Assembly: GCA_963803125.1 (NCBI GenBank)
Contig: CAWDLR010000003.1
Location: 1,860,001-1,924,000 of the forward strand
Length of the DNA: 64,000 nt
Direction: 5' to 3'
Source of the DNA: G963675935 sp963803125
GTDB taxonomy: Bacteria > Planctomycetota > Planctomycetia > Pirellulales > Thermoguttaceae
How positions within the stretch are numbered: the first letter of the stretch is position 1; the number at the start of each line of letters is the position of its first letter. Positions 8,234 to 16,334 of the stretch are shown here, in pieces. The notes below the pieces were generated by a model that searched no databases, was not told the DNA's origin, and worked only from the letters and a program-made list of their open reading frames with translations. Position numbers and translations under genes: made by a program.

Positions 8234-9454
8234 ATGGGCATGTTCGATACGGTCGGGACCGCCGCCGCCCAGGGACAACGCAAAGAGAACACGCTGCGGA
8301 AGCTGGAACGCATGAAGAAGACGCTCCGCCACGAAGAGCCCGATCGCGTGCCGGTCAGCGACTTCTTCTGGGGCAGCTTCATCGAACGCTGGCGGAAGGA
8401 ACTCGCTCTGCCGTCGGACGCCAACCCGTATTTCTACTACGACCTCGACTGGATCGTCACCGTCTCGAACATGGACCCCTGGATTCGCCCGTTCGAGACG
8501 ATCAAGGAGACGCGAGACGAGGTGGTGGTCAAGACGGGTTACGGGGCGATCATGCGGAAGCTGTTCCGCTGTCCGATGCCGGAGTTCATCGGCTGGGAGA
8601 CCGATACACTGGAGAAGCTGGAAGCGGCCGAGTTCGACGATCCCCGCGACCCGCGGCGTTACTTCTCGGCGGGCGACAATCAGATCGCCGGCGTGGGCGA
8701 CGGTTTCGAGCGGAACTCGCCGCCTTGGATGGACACGGTCAAGTCGCTCTGGCCCGATTTTCCCGTCTACGGCAGCATGACGGAATGCTCGGAGTGCATG
8801 ACGCGGATGATCGGCCCGCAAAACCACATGATGTGGATCGCGTTGGAGCCCGAGCGGATGGCGGCCGTGCTCCGCCGCGTCGGGCAGTTCTATCTCGACT
8901 GCGCCAAGGCGGCCATCGACGCCGCCGGGCCGTGGCTGGACGGCTTTGTGATCTGGGGCGACGTGGCCTACAAGAAAAGCACCTTCATGCGCCCCGACTA
9001 TTGGCGGGCGAACTACAAACCCTGGGTCAAGGCGATCGTCGATTACGCCCACGCGAAGGGGCTCGACGTGATCTACCACGGCTGCGGCAACGTCAACTCG
9101 ATCTTCGCGGACTACATCGAAACCGGCATCGACGCCATGAACCCGCTGGAAGTCAAGGCGAACATGGACGTGCTCGATCTGCGCCGCCGCTATGGCCATC
9201 GCATGGGTTTTTGCGGCAACAGCAACATCCAGATTTGGGAATCGGGCGACCGCGAGGCGATTCGCCGCGAGGTCTTGACCAAGTTGAACGCCGCCCGCGG
9301 CGGCGGGTTCATCTTCCAGTCGGACCACTCGGTATCGAGCGCCGTTTCCGGCCAGACGTATGACTACATCGTCAAATTGGTCCGCGAGTACGGGCGATAT
9401 CCGCTGCGGCTCGGCGAGTTCGACCAGGTGATTTCTTGCCCCGAGGAGAAGTAA
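8234..9454 (+). CDS. URO-D-superfamily protein (uroporphyrinogen decarboxylase-like / methyltransferase-like)
   Basis: 406 residues with the URO-D opening RMKKTLRHEEPDRVPVSDFF and the late motif GLDVIYHGCGNVN. True HemE enzymes are shorter and have different active-site motifs; this branch also includes corrinoid-linked methyltransferases of the MtaA/MtbA type, in which His and Cys residues bind zinc, and the HGCG motif would suit that. The substrate is unknown. Start 8234 has AAGGAA at good spacing. It is followed after one base by the DUF5703 hydrolase gene and then by rhamnose transport and mutarotase genes, so it is probably co-expressed with sugar utilisation. Two paralogues occur at 54.7-57.0 kb. 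Confidence 0.8.
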   Translation: MGMFDTVGTAAAQGQRKENTLRKLERMKKTLRHEEPDRVPVSDFFWGSFIERWRKELALPSDANPYFYYDLDWIVTVSNMDPWIRPFETIKETRDEVVVKTGYGAIMRKLFRCPMPEFIGWETDTLEKLEAAEFDDPRDPRRYFSAGDNQIAGVGDGFERNSPPWMDTVKSLWPDFPVYGSMTECSECMTRMIGPQNHMMWIALEPERMAAVLRRVGQFYLDCAKAAIDAAGPWLDGFVIWGDVAYKKSTFMRPDYWRANYKPWVKAIVDYAHAKGLDVIYHGCGNVNSIFADYIETGIDAMNPLEVKANMDVLDLRRRYGHRMGFCGNSNIQIWESGDREAIRREVLTKLNAARGGGFIFQSDHSVSSAVSGQTYDYIVKLVREYGRYPLRLGEFDQVISCPEEK

Positions 9455-9455
9455 C

Positions 9456-12368
9456 ATGAAAGCGGCATTTACTCCTGGTTCCCACGCTCCGCGTGGGAAC
9501 CCCGTGGCTTCGACGCTTTGCGTCAAGCCGGGCGACGCAGAGCGTCGCGCCCGGTGCGTTCCCACGCGGAGCGTGGGAATGAGAAGAATAGCCTTCGGCG
9601 TACTATGGTTGTGTAGTTTGTCTGCCGTCGCGGCTGCGAAGCCGCAAGCGGCTGCGGAACTCGACCGCTGCAATGTCGTTTGGACCATGCCCGGCAAGGA
9701 CGCCGGCGATTCGATGCCGCTCGGCAACGGCCAAGTCGGCATCAACCTCTGGGTCGAAGCCGGCGGCGACTTGCACTTCTACATCTCGCGGACCGACTCG
9801 CTCAGCGAAATCTCACGGCTGCTGAAAGTGGGAGGGGTCCGCGTTTCGATTTCACCCAATCCGTTTGCGACCGGGCTGCCGTTCAAACAGGAGCTTCGCC
9901 TGCGCGAGGGCCGTTGCGAAATCACGGCCGGCAAAGGGGACAAGAAGGTAACGCTGTCGGTGTTCGTCGATGCCGATCTGCCCGTCGTCAACGTCGTTGG
10001 CAAGTCGCCGTCGCTGGTGTCGGTGAAGGCCACGATCGAGAGCTGGCGCACCGTCCGGCACGTTGTAGCCCGCGGAGACGAGCAACTCTCGGCCTGGACC
10101 GTTCGCGAAGCGCCTTTCGAGATTGCCGAGTCGCCCGACGTCTTTCCCGCCAACCTCGGCGACGCGGTGGCATGGTATCACCGCAACGAGACGTCGGTCT
10201 GTCCGCTGACGCTAAAGCACCAAGGGCTGGTGGCGGCGGCCGACAAAGTGCAGGATCCACTGCTGCATCGCACCTTCGGCGGCTGGATCGCCGGGCCGGG
10301 ATTCAAGGCCATCGACGCCCGTTCGCTGGCAACGCCGGAGCCGGTCGGGGTATTCGCCTTTCGCGTCGCCGTACCCTGCCAACAGACGCCGGATGCCAAA
10401 ACGTGGCTGGATATGGCCAGCGAGTGGGCCGATCATCCGGGCGACGCTGAAGAAGCCATGCAGCGAACGGCGGCGTGGTGGCAGGCGTTCTGGGAACGGT
10501 CATGGGTCTTCGTCAACGGCGATCAGCAGTTAAGTATTCCCGGCCAGCAGCACCCGCTGCGCGTGGGCCACGATTCCAACAACGAGAATCGATTCTCCGG
10601 CCAGCGCGGACGAGCCAGCGTCTACGGACATGCGCTCTCTGCCGCCAAGATCGCTCAACTTGCCGCCGACAAATCGAAGCAAGCCGGCCCGCTCTCGAAG
10701 GATAGAATGATGATCGGCATGGGACACGTCCATGATATTCCCAACGTAAAGTGCGACTTTTCGCGGGGGCTGACGCTGGAAGCTTGGATACGGCCGGACC
10801 GCGTTGCCCCCGCCCGCATTTTCGACAAAATGACCGCCGGCGGAAGCGACGGCTTCATCTTCGACACGCACCCCGGCGACACGCTCCGCATGATCGTCGG
10901 CGATTGGACGCTCTCCGCACAGGGCGGCATACTCAAGGCTGGCGCATGGCATCACGCTGCCGCGACAGCCGATCCGGCTACGGGAACATTGCGAATCTAT
11001 TTGGACGGCAAGCTGGTTGCCGAGCGGCCGGGCAGCACGGTGTCGCCGGTCACGCGCGGCTATACTCTTCAGCGATACGTGCAGGCCTGCGGCGGCCGGG
11101 GAACGTACCCGATCAAGTTCAACGGCACGATCTTCACGGTCGAGCCGAAACGCATGGGCAGGCCGCATAACGCCGATTGGCGGGCTTGGGGCGACTGTCA
11201 CTGGTGGCAGAACGCCCGCTTCCCCTGCCACCCGATGTTGGCCAGCGGCGACTTTGAGATGATGCAGCCGCTGTTCCGTCTGTACGGTTCCGTTCGTCCG
11301 CTCTGCGAAGCCAGGGCGAAAATCTACCACGGCGCCGAGGGGTGTTACTTCCCTGAAACGATGACCGTGTGGGGCACCTACGCGAACGGCGATTACGGCT
11401 GGAATCGGAAGGGGCATCAGCCGAAAGACGTTTTGTGTCCCTACTGGGCCTACGCCTGGAACCAAGGGCCGGAACTGGTCGCCCTGATGCTCGACTATTG
11501 GGATTACAGCGAGGACGAGGAGTTTCTGCGGCAGAAACTCCTGCCGATGGCCGAATCGGTGCTGGCGTATTTCGACACCCGCTTCAAGAAGGGCGCCGAC
11601 GGGAAGATCGTACTCAGTCCCACGCAGGCGGTCGAGACCTATTGGAGCGGAGTGGTCAACGATGCCCCGACAACGGCCGGTCTGAACAATATCACAGCAC
11701 GGCTCTGCGCCCTGTCCGAGCGGCTGACAACGGCCGAACAGCGGGAGTTCTTCGCCAAGATGAAGACTGCGTGCCCTGCCGTGCCGGTCGAGGAAGCGGA
11801 GTTCGCCGGGAAGACGGTCCGCAAGTTGGCCCCCGCCGAAAGATATGCGAAGCGGCGGACGAATTGCGAGAATCCCGAGTTGTACCCGATTTGGCCCTTC
11901 CGGGTCTACGCTCTGGGCAAGCCGGGGCTGGCAGAGGCGGTCGCCACCTATACGCATCGGCTGAACCATCTCGACGTTGGCTGGGGTTACGACGGCAACG
12001 CCGCGGCCCTGTTGGGCCTGACCGACGAGGCGGCTCGCATTCTCAAGGTGAAGGCCGCGAACTCGAATCCCGCTTACCGCTGGCCGGCCACCTGGGGACC
12101 GAATTTCGATTGGCTGCCCGATCAGGATCATGGCAGCAACCTGCTGGAGACGACGCAGTTGATGCTGCTGCAAGCGGACGGCGACGTGGTTCGGCTTTTG
12201 CCGGCGTGGCCGAAGCGCTGGGACGTTCACTTCAAGTTGCACGCCCCGCACGCCACCACGGTCGAGTGCGTCTACCGCGGCGGCCGGATCGAGCAACTTC
12301 GCGTCGAGCCCGAGTCGCGGCGGAAGGACGTCGTTTGTTCGCTTGCCAAATTGCCGGATAGTCGCTAA
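9456..12368 (+). CDS. Exported DUF5703/GH95-like glycoside hydrolase with inserted LamG-type domain
   Basis: 970 residues from ATG 9456, which has a strong GAGGAG ribosome site inside the end of the previous gene. Residues 5-42 are encoded by a palindromic repeat (9477-9580); the apparent signal peptide (MRRIAFGVLWLCSLSAVAAA) begins only at the second ATG, 9579, whose upstream bases lie in the repeat. The body has GNGQVGINLW and FYISRTDSLSE, typical of the DUF5703 N-terminal domain as I remember it, then a concanavalin/LamG-like segment (LTLEAWIRPD ... WHHAAATADPATGTLRIYLDG) and an (alpha/alpha)6-like region with ENPELYPIWPFRVY. With RhaT and RhaM downstream, a role in releasing rhamnose-containing sugars is likely but not shown. 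Confidence 0.8.
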   Translation: MKAAFTPGSHAPRGNPVASTLCVKPGDAERRARCVPTRSVGMRRIAFGVLWLCSLSAVAAAKPQAAAELDRCNVVWTMPGKDAGDSMPLGNGQVGINLWVEAGGDLHFYISRTDSLSEISRLLKVGGVRVSISPNPFATGLPFKQELRLREGRCEITAGKGDKKVTLSVFVDADLPVVNVVGKSPSLVSVKATIESWRTVRHVVARGDEQLSAWTVREAPFEIAESPDVFPANLGDAVAWYHRNETSVCPLTLKHQGLVAAADKVQDPLLHRTFGGWIAGPGFKAIDARSLATPEPVGVFAFRVAVPCQQTPDAKTWLDMASEWADHPGDAEEAMQRTAAWWQAFWERSWVFVNGDQQLSIPGQQHPLRVGHDSNNENRFSGQRGRASVYGHALSAAKIAQLAADKSKQAGPLSKDRMMIGMGHVHDIPNVKCDFSRGLTLEAWIRPDRVAPARIFDKMTAGGSDGFIFDTHPGDTLRMIVGDWTLSAQGGILKAGAWHHAAATADPATGTLRIYLDGKLVAERPGSTVSPVTRGYTLQRYVQACGGRGTYPIKFNGTIFTVEPKRMGRPHNADWRAWGDCHWWQNARFPCHPMLASGDFEMMQPLFRLYGSVRPLCEARAKIYHGAEGCYFPETMTVWGTYANGDYGWNRKGHQPKDVLCPYWAYAWNQGPELVALMLDYWDYSEDEEFLRQKLLPMAESVLAYFDTRFKKGADGKIVLSPTQAVETYWSGVVNDAPTTAGLNNITARLCALSERLTTAEQREFFAKMKTACPAVPVEEAEFAGKTVRKLAPAERYAKRRTNCENPELYPIWPFRVYALGKPGLAEAVATYTHRLNHLDVGWGYDGNAAALLGLTDEAARILKVKAANSNPAYRWPATWGPNFDWLPDQDHGSNLLETTQLMLLQADGDVVRLLPAWPKRWDVHFKLHAPHATTVECVYRGGRIEQLRVEPESRRKDVVCSLAKLPDSR
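9477..9580. repeat. Paired palindrome, family A, at the 5' end of the DUF5703 gene
   Basis: Outer arms GGTTCCCACGC-tcc-GCGTGGGAAC and its inverse frame an inner pair based on GACGC/GCGTC. The unit is about 104 bp, in frame with the gene, and the second candidate start codon overlaps its last bases. The same unit recurs at 51209, 58011 and 58884. Confidence 0.95.
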
Positions 12369-12460
12369 AGTGACTGCCATCGTGTTGCAGGAGGCGTCTT
12401 CAATCGCCGATTTCCCGCAAGCGATTACGCTCGTCCGCCTTCAGCAATGCAAGGAAACCG

Positions 12461-13564
12461 ATGAACGCCGTCATTGGAGTCGTTCTGCACGCCGTCGCCG
12501 CGCTGTTCGCGGCGAATTGCTATGCGCCGCAGAAATACATCAAGCGTTGGTCGTGGGAGACATTCTGGCTGACACAGGCTGCCTGGTGCTGGTTGCTCTG
12601 GCCAATCATCGGTGCGCTCTGCACCATTCCGAGCCTGGGCCGGGTTCTGCGGGAATCGTTCGGATGGCCGATGTTCTTTTGCTTCTTGATGGGAGCAGCG
12701 TTCGGCATCGGCGGCACGGCTTTCAACGTCGCGATCCGCTATATCGGTTTCTCGCTGACCTACGCCATCGCCATCGGTCTATCGGGCGTGCTCGGCATGT
12801 TTGTCACGCCGCTGGTGATGGGCGACCTCGGCAAGAAACTCGCCAAGCCCGGGGCGAATTGGCTGATAGCCGGCGTGATCGTCGGCGTGCTCGGCATCGC
12901 CCTTTGCGGACTCGCAGGACGCTTTAAGGAGCGCGATCTGCAGGAACGGGCGGCCGGACCAGGCGAGTTCTCCTTAGTCAAGGGTCTGCTGCTCTCGCTG
13001 CTGGCCGGCGTTCTCTCGGCCGTCTATGGCATTGGGCTCAACGACGTGGCCAAGCCTATTATGCAAGTCGCGGCAGATCACGGCGCCGGCCCATGGAAGA
13101 CCAATATCGCTTCCCTGTTTGTCAATCCGGGGGCCTTTCTGACCGCGCTCATCTATTGCCTCTATCTTGCCCGTAAGAACCGATCGCTGGGCGAGTTGAC
13201 CCGGCTCCGCCCCGGTCCCGAACGCGCAAGCCTCGCGATGAACTATGGTCTCGCCATCCTTGTCGGCGCGCTCTGGTATGGGCAATTTTTCGTCTACGGT
13301 CCGGGCCGTGCGCGGCTTGGCCCGGACTACGAGTTTTCGAGTTGGGCCATCCTGATGATTATGATTGTCCTGTTCAGCACGATCCTGGCATTGGCGTTTC
13401 GCGAGTGGAAGGGCTGCCGGCCCCGCACACTTGCCGCTATCAGCGTTGCCCTGCTCGTGCTGGTGACATCGGTTGTCATGCTCACGTACGGGAACTACCT
13501 CGGCGATAAGGACAAGCCCGCTTTGCCCGATGAGGGCACTCCCGTGGCCGAAGCGGCAGTTTAG
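12461..13564 (+). CDS. rhaT: L-rhamnose/H+ symporter RhaT
   Basis: 367 residues, about ten membrane segments, matching RhaT in length and layout: the start MNAVIGVVLHAVAALFAANCYAPQK, the early loop KRWSWETFWLTQAAWCWLLWP, and the segment VYGIGLNDVAKPI. RhaT imports L-rhamnose with protons across the inner membrane. AAGGAAA precedes the ATG. It sits between the DUF5703 hydrolase and the rhamnose mutarotase gene, which supports the sugar assignment. Confidence 0.88.
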   Translation: MNAVIGVVLHAVAALFAANCYAPQKYIKRWSWETFWLTQAAWCWLLWPIIGALCTIPSLGRVLRESFGWPMFFCFLMGAAFGIGGTAFNVAIRYIGFSLTYAIAIGLSGVLGMFVTPLVMGDLGKKLAKPGANWLIAGVIVGVLGIALCGLAGRFKERDLQERAAGPGEFSLVKGLLLSLLAGVLSAVYGIGLNDVAKPIMQVAADHGAGPWKTNIASLFVNPGAFLTALIYCLYLARKNRSLGELTRLRPGPERASLAMNYGLAILVGALWYGQFFVYGPGRARLGPDYEFSSWAILMIMIVLFSTILALAFREWKGCRPRTLAAISVALLVLVTSVVMLTYGNYLGDKDKPALPDEGTPVAEAAV

Positions 13565-13584
13565 CGAAGGAAGGAGAACATTCC

Positions 13585-13920
13585 ATGACAAGATACGGCA
13601 GTGTGATCGGCTTGAATGCCGACAAATTGGACGAGTACAAGCGGCTGCACGCGGCGGTCTGGCCCGACGTGCTGAAGATGATTAAGCAGTGCAACATCCG
13701 CAACTACTCGATCTATTTGCGGCGGCTCGACGGCCGGTATTACCTTTTCAGCTACTTCGAGTATACCGGCGCCGATTTCGTTGCCGACATGGCGAAGATG
13801 GCGGCCGACCCCACCACGCAGCGCTGGTGGGAGTGCTGCAAGCCCTGCCAGGCCCCGCTGGCCGATCGACAGAAGGGCGAGTGGTGGGCGAACATGGAAG
13901 AGGTCTTCCACTTGGATTAG
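13585..13920 (+). CDS. rhaM: L-rhamnose mutarotase
   Basis: 111 residues, typical for RhaM (about 104 in E. coli). Family features: MTRYGSVIGLNADKLDEYKR, then LHAAVWPDVLKMI with the conserved His, YFSYFEY-like strand (YLFSYFEYTG) and the C-terminal WWANMEEVFHLD. It interconverts alpha and beta anomers of L-rhamnose after uptake. AAGGAGAA lies 7 bases before ATG; the gene follows rhaT by 20 bases and is probably co-transcribed. No rhamnose isomerase, kinase or aldolase gene is in the window, so later steps are encoded elsewhere or use another route. Confidence 0.92.
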   Translation: MTRYGSVIGLNADKLDEYKRLHAAVWPDVLKMIKQCNIRNYSIYLRRLDGRYYLFSYFEYTGADFVADMAKMAADPTTQRWWECCKPCQAPLADRQKGEWWANMEEVFHLD

Positions 13921-13922
13921 CA

Positions 13923-13991
13923 GTGGGGCAGACATTCCTGTCTGCCACAGGGACGGATGGCACATTTGGCAGACAGGAACGTCTGCCCCAC
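13923..13991. repeat. Paired palindrome, family B
   Basis: Arms GTGGGGCAGACATTCCTGTC and its near-inverse; each arm contains the self-complementary GGCAGACA/TGTCTGCC core. It lies between the convergent rhaM and peroxiredoxin genes. Other copies: 19031 (inside glycerate kinase) and 46264. Confidence 0.9.
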
Positions 13992-14076
13992 CCGCCTCAG
14001 AACGCGCCAACGAACAGTCCCCTCTCCCCGAGATGAGGATGATAAGGGATAGGGGAGAGAACTGATGGGCGCGCGA

Positions 14077-14565
14077 TCACCTCCGCTTCGCCACGCCCAG
14101 TTCTTCGAGTTTCGCCGCGACGTCGTCGGCATGGGTTGCCGGATGGACGTCCTTGTCGATAAACAGGACGCGGCCGTCCTTGCCGATGTAAAAAGTCCAG
14201 CGGCTCGCCCAACGCTGCACCAGACCGGTGACGCCGTACTCGCGGGCCACTTCGCCGCCGTGGTCGCTGAGGATCGGATAGTCGGCCCCAACCGACTGGG
14301 CAAACTCCCGGTTCTTCTCCGGCGTGTCGACGCTGGCGGTAAAGTAGGCCACGTCAAAGTCCCTGAGCTTCGCCCCGTGCTGTGCCATCAATTTGCACTC
14401 GGTCGTACAGCCGGGCGTGAACGCCCTTGGGAACCACGCCAACACCACGGCCTGTTTGCCGCGATAGTCCGAAAGTCGATAGGTCTTGCCGTCGCTGCCG
14501 GGCAAGCTGAAATCTGGGGCCGGACCGCCCACCTTCAGTTCTTCCGCTGTCGCTGCGCCGAACAT
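14077..14565 (-). CDS. Peroxiredoxin, BCP/PrxQ-like
   Basis: 162 residues of thioredoxin fold. AFTPGCTTECK gives the peroxidatic Cys53 and a likely resolving Cys57; PAPDFSLPGSDGKTYRLSDYRGK and the ASVDTPEKNREFA segment are typical of the AhpC-TSA/BCP group. The enzyme reduces hydrogen peroxide and organic hydroperoxides in the cytoplasm at the expense of thioredoxin. The Cys spacing (three residues between) is shorter than in E. coli BCP (four). A GGAGGTG ribosome site precedes ATG. It stands alone on this strand. Confidence 0.9.
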   Translation of the reverse strand: MFGAATAEELKVGGPAPDFSLPGSDGKTYRLSDYRGKQAVVLAWFPRAFTPGCTTECKLMAQHGAKLRDFDVAYFTASVDTPEKNREFAQSVGADYPILSDHGGEVAREYGVTGLVQRWASRWTFYIGKDGRVLFIDKDVHPATHADDVAAKLEELGVAKRR

Positions 14566-14714
14566 GATCGCACCTCCGCTAAACGTTTGCTGTCATTGTT
14601 TGCAAGTAGAATCCGCATAAATAATCCTATGCGGCGGCTCGAAGAGCCCTGCGAAATCGGCCGATACGGCGGAAATCTCCTTCCTGGACACTTGCAGAAG
14701 ACGAAATGCCGTGG

Positions 14715-14930
14715 GAGGAGCACGGAGAAAGCAAGAGTACCGCGGAGGACGCAGAGAGCGCAGAGCAAGAAAGAAGGGAGAATTGAATTGGGCGTCCCGA
14801 GGATATTCGCAGTTCCTTGAAAGAGAATCACCTTTCAAACACATTTCTTTGCATCCTCCGCGTCCTCTGCGGTCGTCCTCGCCCTCCCCCGTTATTCTCC
14901 GTGTCCTCCGTGTCTCCGTGTTGCGTCTTT
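14715..14930. repeat. Large imperfect inverted repeat, family K (CGGAGGACGCAGAG type)
   Basis: A left arm rich in CACGGAGA and CGCGGAGGACGCAGAGAGCG and a right arm of the complementary type (CCTCCGCGTCCTCTGCGG, TCCGTGTCCTCCGTG) surround about 80 bases. It fills most of 14566-14962; I see no gene there. A related but longer unit is at 33345-33543. Confidence 0.8.
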
Positions 14931-14962
14931 TTTTCGAGTTAACGCCGTGGTGATTGCTCCGC

Positions 14963-16009
14963 TTAGCGGATCGTCAGCACGCCGGTTCCGTTAATCCGGT
15001 CACCCTTCAGGTCTTGCAGCGCGCGGTTGGCCTCCGCCAGGGGATAGACCGTCGTGTGCGGACGAATGGGAATGGCGGCGGCCTCGGCCAGCAGCTCGCG
15101 GCCGTCCTGCCGCGTGTTGCAAGTGACCGAATGGATGTCGCGCTCGTAAAAGACGTAGCGCTCGTAATCCATCTGCGGGATGGGCGTCATGTAGATTCCG
15201 GCCAGCGAGAGCGTGCCCCCTTTCTTGAGCGCTGCCAACGCCGGCAACACCAACTCGCCCGCCGGCGCGAACATAATCGCGCTATCGACCTTGACGGGCA
15301 TCTTGGCTGCATCTTCGCCGACCCAGACCGCCCCCATTTGCCGAGCCAGCTCGCGGTGGTTCTCGCCGCGCGTGGCCACGTAGACCTCGCAGCCGCGGTG
15401 CAGCGCAATCTGGATGACCACATGCGCCGACGAGCCGAATCCGTAGAGCGCCAGCCGGCCGCCGATGGGGAGATTGCAGCGCCGCAGTGCCCGATAGCCG
15501 ATGATGCCCGAGCACAACAGCGGGGCGGCCTCCACGTCGCTGAACGCCTCGGGCAGTTGGTAGCAGAATGCCGCCGGCGCGACAGTGTATTCGGCATAGC
15601 CGCCGTCGGCATGGTAGCCGGTGAAGCGGGCCGATTCGCACAGGTTCTCCCTGCCGCTGGTGCAGAAGCCGCAACGGCCGCAGGTGTGACGAAGCCAAGC
15701 TACGCCGACGCGCTGGCCGAGGTGGACGGGAGGATCGGTCTGCGAAACCGCGAGCGATTGCGGGGCTGGCGAAGTCGCAAGCGACGGGCCGACTTTGTCG
15801 ATGACGCCGACGATCTGATGCCCTGGGATGATCGGCATCTTCTCCTGTGGCAAATCCCCTTCAATCACGTGGAGATCGGTGCGGCAAATGGCGCAACAGC
15901 GGACGCGAATCCGCACCTCGCCCGGTCCCGGTTCGGGCGTCGGCAAATCGGCCATTTCCAACGGCGCGGAGCCGATCGGAGCGATGTGACGCAGCAACAT
16001 GGCTTTCAT
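14963..16009 (-). CDS. Zinc-dependent alcohol dehydrogenase (MDR family)
   Basis: About 348 residues. Catalytic zinc motif CAICRTDLHVIEGD and PGHQIVG; structural zinc loop CGRCGFCTSGRENLC; nucleotide-binding LALYGFGSSAHVV. Such enzymes oxidise alcohols or reduce aldehydes with NAD(P). Between IDKVGPSL and GQRVGVAW, where relatives have only a few residues, there are about 16 extra residues (ATSPAPQSLAVSQTDPPV) encoded by two copies of the CGCTTGCGGTTTCGCA-type repeat. I choose the ATG at 16009 over an upstream TTG at 16021. Confidence 0.88.
   Translation of the reverse strand: MKAMLLRHIAPIGSAPLEMADLPTPEPGPGEVRIRVRCCAICRTDLHVIEGDLPQEKMPIIPGHQIVGVIDKVGPSLATSPAPQSLAVSQTDPPVHLGQRVGVAWLRHTCGRCGFCTSGRENLCESARFTGYHADGGYAEYTVAPAAFCYQLPEAFSDVEAAPLLCSGIIGYRALRRCNLPIGGRLALYGFGSSAHVVIQIALHRGCEVYVATRGENHRELARQMGAVWVGEDAAKMPVKVDSAIMFAPAGELVLPALAALKKGGTLSLAGIYMTPIPQMDYERYVFYERDIHSVTCNTRQDGRELLAEAAAIPIRPHTTVYPLAEANRALQDLKGDRINGTGVLTIR
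15741..15783. repeat. Family L repeat pair inside the alcohol dehydrogenase gene
   Basis: TGCGAAACCGCGAGCG and GCGAAGTCGCAAGCG are two diverged copies of the element whose clean form (CCGCTTGCGGTTTCGCA, other strand) is seen at 17782, 27020 and 45402. In frame with the gene. Confidence 0.65.
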
Positions 16010-16250
16010 GGCAACCGGCAACCTCTGTGGCCTGTGAGCGTCAGACCCGTCAATTATATCGTTGCCGCCGCCGAAAATGCCGCCGTGCCCGGGGTCGCGG
16101 CGGCCAGGCGATAGTCGATCTCCACCACTTTATGGGGGAGCGACTGCCCGTTGATTGCCGGCTTTTCCCAGCGATTCGGACTCAGTTGCTTGCATTACCC
16201 AAGTTGCCTAACTACAATCAGTGGTGTAAAGGTATCTGTGACACTTAACT

Positions 16251-16289
16251 CGCTCCCACGCCCTGCCGCGTTGCGACGACGTGGGAGCG
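16251..16289. repeat. Short inverted repeat, family A-like
   Basis: CGCTCCCACG and CGTGGGAGCG around 19 bases, 46 bases upstream of the DUF1598-like gene. Apart from this the gap 16010-16334 shows no gene or clear promoter. Confidence 0.6.
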
Positions 16290-16334
16290 TACCGGACAAT
16301 TCCTTCCCGCAAACTGGATATGGAGATGTAGCCC

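Noticed and set aside
10530..12380. Long minus-strand open frame of 616 codons opposite the DUF5703 gene
   Set aside because: Arg/Pro/Leu-rich shadow of a high-GC coding region; no motifs, no ribosome site, and the plus strand has clear domains.
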